Below, in pieces: positions 9,098 to 17,836 of a DNA stretch of 64,000 bases. Under the pieces are notes generated by a model. That model did no database searches. It was not told the DNA's origin and worked only from the letters and a program-made list of their open reading frames with translations. The DNA is taken from positions 1-64,000 of the forward strand of contig NZ_LARW01000057.1 in the NCBI RefSeq assembly GCF_000971055.1, written 5' to 3'. The position numbers were made by a program, and so were the translations under genes. Source of the DNA: Sphingomonas sp. SRS2. GTDB lineage: Bacteria; Pseudomonadota; Alphaproteobacteria; Sphingomonadales; Sphingomonadaceae. Each line of letters starts with the position of its first letter. The stretch's first letter is position 1.

Positions 9098-11386
9098 TCA
9101 GAACTGATATCGGGCTTTGACGCCGTAGGTGCGCGGCGCGCCGGGAATGCCGAAGTCGTTGCCGCCCGAGCCGTCGCCACCGCCGCTATAATAATAGGAG
9201 CCGGTCAGATTGCGGCCAAAGGCTTGCAAGCTGAAGCCCGATCCGGTCGGCGTCCAGGTCAGCGATGCGTTGACGATGTGGAAGCCATTCTGGCGCAGGC
9301 GATTGTTCGGTTCCCAGAAAAAATGGGATTTATAGCCGTCGCTGGCGTTGAGATCGAACTGGCCGATCTCGGTGTCCAGCGTGTAACTTATACCCAGCGT
9401 GTAGGAGAATTTAGGCGCCTGCGGCAGGCGATTGCCGTCGAGCACGCATCCCGTCGTCACATAGCCGCCCACAACGCCACCCCCGATCGGCCGTGGAGCC
9501 GAACAGATGCCGCCGGGAAAATCGGCGTATTTGGCATCGAGATACGCGCCGGCAGCGGTCAGGGTCAGGCCGGACATCGGCGCCACGATGACATCGACGT
9601 CGATGCCTTTGATGTCCGCCTTTGCCGCGTTGTACAGCAGGGTGGTGCCGGTTGGCGCCGGCGGCGCGGTCGTGCGGAGCTGAATGTCCTTATAGATATA
9701 GTAGAAGGCCGAGGCGTTCACCTGCAGCACGCGGTCCGCGGTCCGCGACTTGAACCCGACTTCGAAGGCATCGAGAACTTCCGGCTTGGTCGCCGGATTG
9801 TTGAAGGCCAGGCTGCTGAAGCCGCCGGATTTGAAGCCGCGATTGAACGAGGCATAGGCATTGACGCTTTCAGCGAGATCCTGCGCGATGACGGCGCGGA
9901 ATGTGAACTTGTTGAAGGTCTCGCTCGGATCAATGCCATTGGGGAAGCCGGGGAAGGGCTGGCCGGGAAAGGCCGTCGTGCCCGGCGTCGTCGCTGTGGA
10001 CGGCGCCAGCGTCGCCACCGAATTGGGGAAACCGGCCAGCGGCGTGATCAGTCCGCTGACGGTCTTGCGGTCGCTCGTATAGCGCACGCCCAAGGTGAGC
10101 CGGGTCGTCGGCGTGATCGAATAGGTGCCGTCGGCATAGCCCGAAATCGACTTCGTGACCTGCCTGCCATCGGTGAACCTGGGCACCGGCGCGCCGGTGC
10201 AATTGGCTGCGACGCAGGTGCCCCAGACGCTGGCTTCGATGTCCGTCTTGTCGTGATAGTAGAAGGCGCCGAGAATCCAGGACAGCGCGGATTCATTGGT
10301 GGACGCGAGCTGCAGCTCCTGACTGTACGTTTTGGCCGTCTCATCCAGCCCGAAGTTCGTGGCGCTCTGTCCAGCGACGGTGTTGCCGACATTATAGGTC
10401 TGCACGAAGAAGGCTGGCGACGTATTGTAGATATAGCCGCTGATGCTGGTCAGCGTCGCGAAATCCAGATTATGCTCGACCTTGAGCGATGCGATCACCT
10501 GAGTCTGTTTGGCATAGGGATCGGTTCGCGTGTTGATCACATAGCGTCCGAGATTGGTCGTGCCATCGGCGCCAACCGAACCGCGATAGATCTGCCCGCC
10601 TACGCCCTGATTGCTGCTGGTCCGGTCGTAAAATCCGCGTAACGTGACGGTGGTGTCGGGGCCCGGCTGCCATTGCAGCTTACCCTGAACGCCGAAATCC
10701 TTGAACGTGTAGGCTTCGCTACCGGTGAAGGCATTGCGCCCCCAGCCATCCGCCTGATTCGTGTAGGTGACCGCGATGTTCGCGCCCAGCGTATCGCTGA
10801 GCGGGGTCGAGCCGTAGAAGTTGAGCTGCGTCGTATCGTAATTGCCGTAGCTGGCCGATGCATCGATCGTCGTCTTGCTTCCGGGATCCTTCGTGATCAC
10901 ATGGATCAGGCCGCCGGTAGTGTTCCGGCCGTAGAGCGTGCCCTGCGGACCCTTGAGCACTTCGATCCGCTCGATATTGTTGAAGGCGAACGCCGCGGCC
11001 GCTGAATTGGGCAGATAGAGACCATCGAGATAGGTCGCGACCGGCACTTCCGACGTATATCCGCCGGTATTCTGCCCGACGCCGCGCAGGAAGGCGTTGA
11101 CGCCGACGATCGAGCGGTTCTGCACGAGACCCGGCGTAATCTGCGGCAGATCGGTCGTGCTCTGAATGCCAAGCTGGGTAAGCGTTTCATTATCGAAAGC
11201 CGCGATCGAAATCGGGACCTTCTGCAAATTCTCGGAACGGCGGTTCGCGGTGACGATGATATCGGCGACACCCACATCGTCAGCCTGGGCTTCAGCGGCG
11301 CCAGCCGGTAAGGTTTGCGCCATAGCGGTGCCGGACCATAGCCCGGCGATAAACAGGGACATTCCCAACGAACGAGTGATTTTCAT
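9098..11386 (-). CDS. TonB-dependent outer-membrane receptor
   Basis: A 762-residue receptor. It has a signal peptide (residues 1-24, ending AMAQ), a TonB-box-like DIIVTANRR, a plug domain (VPISIAAFDNETL to VLKGPQGTLYGRNTTGG), then a 22-strand barrel ending in a phenylalanine (KARYQF), as expected for outer-membrane proteins. Sphingomonads use such receptors for carbohydrates, lignin-derived aromatics and other substrates as well as siderophores. Location among catabolic genes suggests import of the pathway substrate. ATG at 11386 is chosen over 11392 because the GGGGAGG ribosome site abuts the latter. No siderophore genes are adjacent. Confidence 0.9.
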   Translation of the reverse strand: MKITRSLGMSLFIAGLWSGTAMAQTLPAGAAEAQADDVGVADIIVTANRRSENLQKVPISIAAFDNETLTQLGIQSTTDLPQITPGLVQNRSIVGVNAFLRGVGQNTGGYTSEVPVATYLDGLYLPNSAAAAFAFNNIERIEVLKGPQGTLYGRNTTGGLIHVITKDPGSKTTIDASASYGNYDTTQLNFYGSTPLSDTLGANIAVTYTNQADGWGRNAFTGSEAYTFKDFGVQGKLQWQPGPDTTVTLRGFYDRTSSNQGVGGQIYRGSVGADGTTNLGRYVINTRTDPYAKQTQVIASLKVEHNLDFATLTSISGYIYNTSPAFFVQTYNVGNTVAGQSATNFGLDETAKTYSQELQLASTNESALSWILGAFYYHDKTDIEASVWGTCVAANCTGAPVPRFTDGRQVTKSISGYADGTYSITPTTRLTLGVRYTSDRKTVSGLITPLAGFPNSVATLAPSTATTPGTTAFPGQPFPGFPNGIDPSETFNKFTFRAVIAQDLAESVNAYASFNRGFKSGGFSSLAFNNPATKPEVLDAFEVGFKSRTADRVLQVNASAFYYIYKDIQLRTTAPPAPTGTTLLYNAAKADIKGIDVDVIVAPMSGLTLTAAGAYLDAKYADFPGGICSAPRPIGGGVVGGYVTTGCVLDGNRLPQAPKFSYTLGISYTLDTEIGQFDLNASDGYKSHFFWEPNNRLRQNGFHIVNASLTWTPTGSGFSLQAFGRNLTGSYYYSGGGDGSGGNDFGIPGAPRTYGVKARYQF

Positions 11387-11579
11387 TTTCATCCTCCCCT
11401 CCAGCTCTGGCGATGACTCGCCACCTCATTCTGAAGAAATCAACACATACAAAACTTGATAGAAGATTTACAATCTATTTTTGACTATAAAAATTAGCTA
11501 TTTCGACATCAGCGACAGTGCGGCGCGCGGTGTGTCATTGCTAAAGCCAGCGGCCCCGGTTGCCCGGCGCATCGACCGA

Positions 11580-12899
11580 TCAGCCCTTGAGGCCAGTCCC
11601 ACGCGGCGAAAACGCAAGGATCAGGCTGGCGAGGATTGCCAGCGCCGCGAACGAAAGAGACACAAGATTCCGTTCGAATCCGTTAGCGAACATCCAGCCG
11701 GCAAGGAGCGGCGCGATCGAACTACTGATTCGGCCGACACCTAGCACGAGGCCGGTGCCCGAGGCGCGGACATGCTCCTTGAACGACATCGCTATCGTCG
11801 CATACAGCCCGGAAATGCTCGCATGGATGCAGAAGCCGCAACTTGCCGCGGCCAAGGTGAGCCAGCTCAGTTGCGCCGGGACGAAGCCGAACAGCGCGAT
11901 GGCCACGCCCGCTGCGGCCAATGCGGCTATGGCGAGGCTTCTCAGGTTGATCCACTTGGCGGCAAATCCGAGGAGCAGGCCGCCGACGACGCCCGCGAGT
12001 TGGTTCATCGCCGCAAGAAAACTTGCGGCGGACGCGGGATAGCCCGCATCGACGATCATATTCGGCAGCCAGCTCCCCCAAAAATATCCCACCATCGCGA
12101 ACAGCGCATTTACCGCCACCAGCATCGCCGTCACGCCGATCTGTCCCGGCGCGAACAGGTCGGTATAGCCCTGCCGGCCCCGCGAAACCGGGCCAAGCGA
12201 CACGGAGACGGGCCCATGGCCGCAGCGCGCGAGAAATGCGCTCAACCTTTCAGCCGCGCGATGTTTCGCGGAGCTCATCAGAAATGACGGCGATTCGGGC
12301 AGCGCGATCAGAACCAGCGGCAATAATATCGCGGCGAGGATTGATTTGGCCGCGAAGATCGCGCGCCATCCGAGGTCGTCCATCAACATCGACGCGGCGA
12401 GACCCCCGAGCATCGCCCCCATGGGAAAAGCCATCGTCGTCACCGACACTGCGAAAGCCCGGCGGCGCATATTGGCGAATTCGGCCGCCAGCGGCGTACT
12501 AACGGCGATAAGCGTTCCGATCCCGAGCCCGGACACGACGCGGGAAGCCACCAGCGTGACCGTCGAACCCGCCAGGGTGCAGCCGATGCCGCCCGCCATC
12601 ATCAGAAGCAAAGCACCCAGGATCGCCGCGCGCCGCCCAAAGGTGTCCGCGAGCGGGGCCAGCAGTAGGGAACCGATCGCCATGCCGATCAGGCCGCTTG
12701 AGAACACCGCGCCCAAAGCGGTCTTTCCGATATTCAGCGACTGGGAGATCAACGGTCCGGCAAAGCCGATCGATATCACGTCATAGCCGTCGAGCATCGA
12801 TAGCGCGACGAGCACCGCCACTGCCTGGATCTGCAGGCGGCTCATCGGCGCCTCGTCGAGGAGCCGCCGTACGTCGCCCGCGTCCAGTTGGTCTTTCAT
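11580..12899 (-). CDS. MFS transporter, aromatic acid:H+ symporter (AAHS) family
   Basis: A 439-residue inner-membrane carrier with 12 predicted helices. The N-terminal DGYDVISIGFAGPLI is the AAHS hallmark (DGYD in helix 1), followed by the MFS loop motif LADTFGRRAAI. Relatives are PcaK, BenK and VanK, which import aromatic acids with protons. It follows the TonB receptor gene in chromosomal order on the same strand, so outer- and inner-membrane uptake are encoded side by side. ATG at 12899 fits GGAGG spacing better than 12905. Confidence 0.85.
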   Translation of the reverse strand: MKDQLDAGDVRRLLDEAPMSRLQIQAVAVLVALSMLDGYDVISIGFAGPLISQSLNIGKTALGAVFSSGLIGMAIGSLLLAPLADTFGRRAAILGALLLMMAGGIGCTLAGSTVTLVASRVVSGLGIGTLIAVSTPLAAEFANMRRRAFAVSVTTMAFPMGAMLGGLAASMLMDDLGWRAIFAAKSILAAILLPLVLIALPESPSFLMSSAKHRAAERLSAFLARCGHGPVSVSLGPVSRGRQGYTDLFAPGQIGVTAMLVAVNALFAMVGYFWGSWLPNMIVDAGYPASAASFLAAMNQLAGVVGGLLLGFAAKWINLRSLAIAALAAAGVAIALFGFVPAQLSWLTLAAASCGFCIHASISGLYATIAMSFKEHVRASGTGLVLGVGRISSSIAPLLAGWMFANGFERNLVSLSFAALAILASLILAFSPRGTGLKG

Positions 12900-13074
12900 T
12901 CGCATCCCTCCAGAGTGCCTCGCGCCTGCCGAGGATAAGGATCCAGGCCTTCAGGGCCATTGCCAATATTTTCTCGGCCGACACCGACGTCACGCGGATC
13001 AGGCATGCAATTATCGGGCGTACTCCGAATTCGATCGTTCGGTTTTGCTGCCCGATGGCTAAACTGAAGTCATT

Positions 13075-13092
13075 ATTGCGTCAATTCGCAAT
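13075..13092. promoter_or_regulatory. Inverted repeat between MFS and GST genes
   Basis: ATTGCG (13075-13080) and CGCAAT (13087-13092) form a perfect 6-bp dyad around TCAATT in the intergenic space between divergent MFS and GST genes. An AT-rich stretch (about 13100-13120) follows. This is a candidate operator for the GntR regulator encoded nearby; nothing else supports that assignment. Confidence 0.35.
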
Positions 13093-13178
13093 TTCTCTGT
13101 TTTGAATATAAAAATCTTGAGGTAGATCGGTTCGGCAGGCTCCCTCTCGGCAGGCTGCGAATGAAGATGAGGTCGTCA

Positions 13179-13769
13179 ATGAAGCTCGGTTACTCTCCGA
13201 ACAGCCCCTATGTGCGTAAGGTCATGATATGCGCCATCCTGCGGGGGCTCGAACCCCGGATCGAGCGCTTTACCGAGCGGGGCGCGGCGCTTTTGCGCCA
13301 CAATCCGCTCTCCAAAGTTCCAACCCTGGTGCTCGACGACGGTACCGCCTTGTTCGACAGTCCGGTGATCTGCGAATATCTCGATTCGATCGGCGATGCC
13401 CCGAAGCTGTTCCCTGATGACGTCAAGGCGCGCTGGACCGCGCTTCGTCGCCAGGCGCTGGGCGACGGAATCATGGATGCGTCCCAACCGCGGCGGCGGG
13501 AGGTAGCCTTGCCTCAGGATCAGGGACGCCAGGACTATATCATGGCTCAACAGGCTAAGGTTGAGGCCGCCATTGACCTGTTGGAAAGCGAAGCGGACAG
13601 CCTGAAGGATCTCGCCACGATCGGCGAGATCACGATCGGCTGCGCACTCGGCTATCTCGATTTCCGCTTTCCGCACGAGCCGTGGCGGCCGGACCATCCG
13701 AAACTCGAAGCTTGGTATGCCCGGGTGTCGGCCATGCCCGCGCTGGCGGTGACCGCTCCTACCGGCTGA
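13179..13769 (+). CDS. Glutathione S-transferase family protein
   Basis: A 196-residue GST. The thioredoxin-like N-terminus has KLGYSPNSPYVRKVMI (serine-type catalytic region) and the glutathione-binding KVPTLVLDDGTALFDS (cis-Pro and Asp-Ser). A helical C-terminal domain ends with WYARVSAMPAL. ATG at 13179 gives the canonical N-terminus and has GATGAGG upstream; ATGs at 13161 and 13167 would add non-homologous residues. It may act in glutathione-dependent isomerisation or detoxification linked to the fumarylacetoacetase pathway, but the short generic sequence does not show substrate. Confidence 0.8.
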   Translation: MKLGYSPNSPYVRKVMICAILRGLEPRIERFTERGAALLRHNPLSKVPTLVLDDGTALFDSPVICEYLDSIGDAPKLFPDDVKARWTALRRQALGDGIMDASQPRRREVALPQDQGRQDYIMAQQAKVEAAIDLLESEADSLKDLATIGEITIGCALGYLDFRFPHEPWRPDHPKLEAWYARVSAMPALAVTAPTG

Positions 13770-13933
13770 TCGGACAATGCAACACATGGGTGAGAAAAGC
13801 TGAGTGCCGGATCTTATATCCATTGCTCATTTTTATAGGGGGCGTGATCGGCATATTGAGCGGGGCCTGCGCCCCGGTTTACGGCCGCAGCGAAGGCGCT
13901 CCGTCGAAACGGTAATCAGATGCTATTCCGCGC

Positions 13934-14626
13934 TCAGGATTGCTGGATCGCCTGAACGATCCGACGGGTGGACTGGCTCAGGTGATCGACCATAGCCTCG
14001 ACCAGCGCGTCGGGTTTGCGCGCGAGCGCGAGTTCCGCGAGCTTGTCATGCTCCGCGGCGAGGTGCCGCCTACCGGCGAGATGGGCGTAATAGGCCCTGA
14101 ACCGCTGATGCTGCTCGTAAAGCTGCGCCCGCATCGCAAGCAGACGCGAATTGCCCGCTGCCGCCGCCAAGGCCTGATGAAAGGTGGCATGCGCCCCCAG
14201 GAACTCGACGGAAACCTCGCCCGTCTCGGCATAATGCTCTGACGTCACGCGCAATTTATACTGCGCGGCGACCAGGCCACTTTCCCATTCGAGACCGCCG
14301 CGCTCGACCGAGCGCCGGCAGGCGATCGATTCGATCTCACACCGAAGATCGGTCAGCTCCTGCAGGTCGGTGATGGAAACCGGCGTGACGGCGAAACCCC
14401 GCTGGTCGCGTATCTCGACAAGCTGCTCCGACACCAGACGAAACAGCGCCTCGCGCACCGCGCCCGGACTGATGCTCAGACTATGGGCCAGCTCATGAAC
14501 CTTCAGCTTCTTGTGCGGCATGTGATGGCCGCACAGAATGTCCGTGCGGATCGCGTCATAAGCGAAGCTCGCCTGACTGCCCGTTCCGGGTTCATAGCGC
14601 TCATTGATCTTGGCCTCGGAAAGCAT
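13934..14626 (-). CDS. GntR-family regulator with FCD ligand domain
   Basis: A 230-residue regulator. The N-terminal winged helix (about 25-90) contains KLKVHELAHSLSISPGAVREALFRL, typical GntR. The C-terminal all-helical FCD domain (about 100-225) has DLRCEIESIACR and the metal/ligand histidines in HATFHQAL and in the final HLSQSTRRIV. FadR-subfamily proteins with FCD domains respond to organic acids and usually repress adjacent catabolic genes. It lies 91 bases from the Rieske oxygenase, both on the minus strand, so it may control the oxygenase and the wider cluster. Confidence 0.85.
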   Translation of the reverse strand: MLSEAKINERYEPGTGSQASFAYDAIRTDILCGHHMPHKKLKVHELAHSLSISPGAVREALFRLVSEQLVEIRDQRGFAVTPVSITDLQELTDLRCEIESIACRRSVERGGLEWESGLVAAQYKLRVTSEHYAETGEVSVEFLGAHATFHQALAAAAGNSRLLAMRAQLYEQHQRFRAYYAHLAGRRHLAAEHDKLAELALARKPDALVEAMVDHLSQSTRRIVQAIQQS

Positions 14627-14717
14627 AGGCTCCTAGAAGTCCTCATGATAAGGGCGGCTGGACCGCAGCTGCTCGGTTAACGGATTAGACTGCCGCGGCG
14701 GGCTGACAAAGAACTTT

Positions 14718-15770
14718 TCAAGATGCGATCGAAAGCGGCTCGCCCCGGCCTTCGTTCTCGACCAGTTTTTTCATGACACGCCGGACCTGGACGCCGCCTT
14801 CGTCGATGCGCAGCAACAGCGGCTTCAACTCCCAAAATCCGCGCCCCCGCATCGCGGCGTGAACCTTCTCGATCATCGGCTTGTCTTCGGTCTGGAAAAT
14901 CCGCTTGCGGGTATCGGCGATCATCTGATTGAGGGCGGCGTCTTCCTCGGCGAAATTACGCACCAGCGCGAAATAATAATGGGTGCTGTCCTTCGTTTCC
15001 GGCGTGAAGATATGCGCGGCGGAGGCGCGATGGCAGTCATCCCCCTGCTTGCCGTCATGGCGTATTTCCGCATCCAGTCGCATCGCCGCGGCCGGAATCC
15101 AGCGGACCCGCAGGGTGAGGTCCACAAGCTCCGGAAGGTTGGGGATCATGCGCGGATAGAAGGCGGGAGGCCGCGCATTGCGCGACTCCCATGAAACCTC
15201 CACCCACTCATCGGTGGTGGTGACATTGGGTTTGTTGAAGACGACGCCACCCTTGCCGAGGGTTTCGGCGTGGAGATAATCGGTGTGGCTGAGATCCATG
15301 ATATTGTCGACATAGAGGTCGTACCCTCCGCCGCCCGAGAGGATTTCACCATGGCTCCTGGCGGAGGCGGGGGCGCTGTCGAGCCATGCGAAATCGGGGA
15401 TCGATGCCGGGTCGCAGCGTTCAGCCTCGCCCATCCATATCCAGATGATGCCGTGGCGTTCGACCACCGGCCAGCTGCGCACCTTCGCGCCGCGGAGGAC
15501 GGTCCCGTGGGGATTGGCGACGCAGGCTCCGGTACGATCGAAGCCCAGGCCATGATAGCCGCAGACGACTATCCCTTCGGCATTCACCTTGCCGGCGCTG
15601 AGCGGTGCGAAGCGGTGCGGACAACGATCTTCGACCGCGCCGATACCGCCCGACGGATCACGGAACAGCGCAACCGCCTCGTCGAGAATGGTGCGGCCGA
15701 TCACCTCGCCCAAACCGACCCCGTCCGACCAGGACGCCATATACCAGCAGTTCCGCAAATAGCTCATCAC
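14718..15770 (-). CDS. Rieske [2Fe-2S] aromatic ring-hydroxylating/demethylating oxygenase, VanA-like
   Basis: A 350-residue terminal oxygenase. The N-terminal Rieske domain binds [2Fe-2S] through Cys50-Pro-His52 and Cys70-Gly-Tyr-His73. The catalytic domain carries the mononuclear iron triad region DNIMDLSHTDYLHAET, with Asp159, His162 and His167. Length and layout match the vanillate O-demethylase/dicamba monooxygenase/phenoxybenzoate-type family. It needs a ferredoxin reductase (VanB-like) that is not in the window. It likely performs O-demethylation or hydroxylation early in the cluster's pathway; the actual substrate is open. Confidence 0.85.
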   Translation of the reverse strand: MMSYLRNCWYMASWSDGVGLGEVIGRTILDEAVALFRDPSGGIGAVEDRCPHRFAPLSAGKVNAEGIVVCGYHGLGFDRTGACVANPHGTVLRGAKVRSWPVVERHGIIWIWMGEAERCDPASIPDFAWLDSAPASARSHGEILSGGGGYDLYVDNIMDLSHTDYLHAETLGKGGVVFNKPNVTTTDEWVEVSWESRNARPPAFYPRMIPNLPELVDLTLRVRWIPAAAMRLDAEIRHDGKQGDDCHRASAAHIFTPETKDSTHYYFALVRNFAEEDAALNQMIADTRKRIFQTEDKPMIEKVHAAMRGRGFWELKPLLLRIDEGGVQVRRVMKKLVENEGRGEPLSIAS

Positions 15771-16090
15771 GCACCCTCGCCGGCCATTCCTTTCACAATC
15801 TATATATCTAAATAGGGATAATGACTACAAAATTGTACATGGGTTCCAGTGGGCGAAAGCCGACACCGCTATAGGTCGATCGCCAATAAGCTGTGATCCG
15901 CCGTCGATTCGTCAAGCCGTACGTGTTGCTGCCAAGTACATGATCGCGAGTCACTTCGCCGAAGGCGAAATATCCCGGATTCAGTGTCTCAATTTGGGCC
16001 CATCACGGACTGGCAGCTTTGGCCGCGACGACGCGATAGCCGCCATCTAAAAATTCCTAGCCTCCCATCGAGGGCAGATGGATGACCCGC
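15771..16090. promoter_or_regulatory. Non-coding stretch upstream of the Rieske oxygenase
   Basis: No gene is seen here. Near the oxygenase start it is AT-rich and contains the palindrome TACAA-AA-TTGTA (15825-15836 region) and ACAATCTAT (15795-15803). The latter also occurs upstream of the TonB receptor (11470-11478). A short stem-loop TTCGCC-GAA-GGCGAA (15955-15969) sits further right and could help stop the glycan operon, though it has no T-run. Confidence 0.4.
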
Positions 16091-17836
16091 TCAGTTTCCT
16101 TGACGAGTGCCATGGCGGAGGAAACACCTGATTGACCAGGCAAGATGAGGGATGCTGGTTTTTAGCCAGAACCGCAGCCCTGTATCAGAGCGCCGTATTT
16201 CTACTCGCGGTATTGCATACCGATCCGTCCCATCGGCAAAGCGCCTGAACCCCAGAGAGAAGCCGGCCTCATAGCCCGAGCTCTTCAAGCTATTGCGGAC
16301 GGAAGGCGATTCCTCGCCATAGGGATAAGCAAAAAATCGGGGCTTCGGCAGGCCCATTTCGATCATATCGGTCATGCAGCCTTGGGTTTCGCTGGTTAGC
16401 ATTGCGTCATCCAGCTGGGTAAGATGCGCGTGGGTTCGCGAATGACCCCCAATTTCGATACCTCCGTCGGCTGCCGCGACGAGACCCGGTTGATCGAGCA
16501 ACGTCATCCGCGTGCGACCGGCGCCCTGATCCCATTCGTTGCTGAACGAGGAGAGCCCCGTCACCGCAAAGGCCAGCGCAGGCACGCCTCGCGCTTGCAG
16601 AATAGGCAGTGCGGTCGACAGCAGGTCTTCATAGCAGTCGTCGAATGTCAGCAGCGCCGCCCTGCCGGGCAAGCGGGTGTGACCAGCTATGAATGCCGAA
16701 AATTCCTCGCCGGACACAAACCGATATCCACGATCGAGCAGGTGGTCGAGCTGCTGCTGGAAAAGGCCCGCAGGCACCGCATAGGGCTTCAGCACCGGAT
16801 CATGGTCGAGATCGGAAATCGCGTGATAGCATAATATCAGCAACGACCGCTTATCCAGCGGGCCACCGGCGAGCCGCACCCCCCGCCAATATAAAAGGTC
16901 GCGGGCTACATAGAAAAGCTTACGCACGAAGCGGCGCACGACACCATTTGACAACCACGGCCGGTCGGCCGCGCGTCCGGCGATCAACCCGAGGATTTTT
17001 GCAATGCCCGGGATGTTGGATAGCGGCAGATAGATCCAGCGGGTGACGGGGTTCGCAATCCCGCGCAATTCGAACAGCGCTTTGGCGTGGCGAGGATGTT
17101 TGCGCGCGAAGCCGATGCCCGCTTGTCCCGCCTGAAACCACTGGCGCAGATAATGACGGGAGTTCACGACATAGCGTTGCCGGCTTATCGCATCCGCATT
17201 GAAGACGACCCGATATCTCGCCAGCAACCTCACGCCCAAATCGAGATCTTCGTTCCCGAAGCTGCCGCCCTTCGTGAAATTGGCGTCGAAGCCGCCAAGC
17301 GCCTCAAACACCGAACGGCGGACCGATAGCTGCCCCGTCAACAGATCGAACAGAGCCAGTTCTGCTGTGGCAGCGATCCTGCGGCGGCGATCTTCGGCCC
17401 ATTGTGCAACACCATCGGCGAGGAAGCCCGGCAGCGAGCCTGGATCCAGCGGGATATGGCCGATAACGGCATCAGCACCCTGGGCATGACTTCGGGCATG
17501 TTCCGTCACGATATCCGGCTGGACGATCATGTCATCGTCGAGGAACAGCAGCACGTCGCCGGATGCCGCCACAGCACCACGATTGCGCGCGGCCGATGCG
17601 CCCTGGTTTTCCTGAAAAATGACCTGCAATGGAAAGGGCAGCCTCAACGCCGAAAGCGCCTCAAGGGTGCCGTCGCTTGAGCCGTCCACGACGACGATCA
17701 CTTCGAGCGGTCCATCATATCGGATGTCGCCGAGAGCCGCCACCACGTCGCACACCGTAGCGCGACGCTGGAAAGTCGGGACGATGATCGAGAAGCTCGG
17801 CCTTTTTGCCGTTTCGATTGGGTCGAAGCCGGTCAT
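16091..17836 (-). CDS. Bifunctional GT2 glycosyltransferase - polysaccharide deacetylase (CE4) fusion
   Basis: A 581-residue two-domain protein. Residues 14-260 are a GT-A fold transferase: FSIIVPTFQRR, the DDD nucleotide-sugar/metal motif at 100-102, and GGSFGNEDLDLGVRL as the acceptor-site ED region. Residues 330-575 are a NodB-type deacetylase. TFDD (397-400) supplies the catalytic and metal Asp, His465 and His469 (GGHSRTHAHL) are the metal ligands, and FAYPYGEE follows. All key residues of both domains are present. It would add a sugar and remove an N- or O-acetyl group from the same glycan, or the deacetylase may act after assembly. It is last in the operon, overlapping the acyltransferase by four bases. 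Confidence 0.85.
   Translation of the reverse strand: MTGFDPIETAKRPSFSIIVPTFQRRATVCDVVAALGDIRYDGPLEVIVVVDGSSDGTLEALSALRLPFPLQVIFQENQGASAARNRGAVAASGDVLLFLDDDMIVQPDIVTEHARSHAQGADAVIGHIPLDPGSLPGFLADGVAQWAEDRRRRIAATAELALFDLLTGQLSVRRSVFEALGGFDANFTKGGSFGNEDLDLGVRLLARYRVVFNADAISRQRYVVNSRHYLRQWFQAGQAGIGFARKHPRHAKALFELRGIANPVTRWIYLPLSNIPGIAKILGLIAGRAADRPWLSNGVVRRFVRKLFYVARDLLYWRGVRLAGGPLDKRSLLILCYHAISDLDHDPVLKPYAVPAGLFQQQLDHLLDRGYRFVSGEEFSAFIAGHTRLPGRAALLTFDDCYEDLLSTALPILQARGVPALAFAVTGLSSFSNEWDQGAGRTRMTLLDQPGLVAAADGGIEIGGHSRTHAHLTQLDDAMLTSETQGCMTDMIEMGLPKPRFFAYPYGEESPSVRNSLKSSGYEAGFSLGFRRFADGTDRYAIPRVEIRRSDTGLRFWLKTSIPHLAWSIRCFLRHGTRQGN

Noticed and set aside
7582-10642. Long plus-strand open frames over fumarylacetoacetase and the TonB receptor
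   Set aside because: They are antisense to strong family matches and lack ribosome sites and domains.
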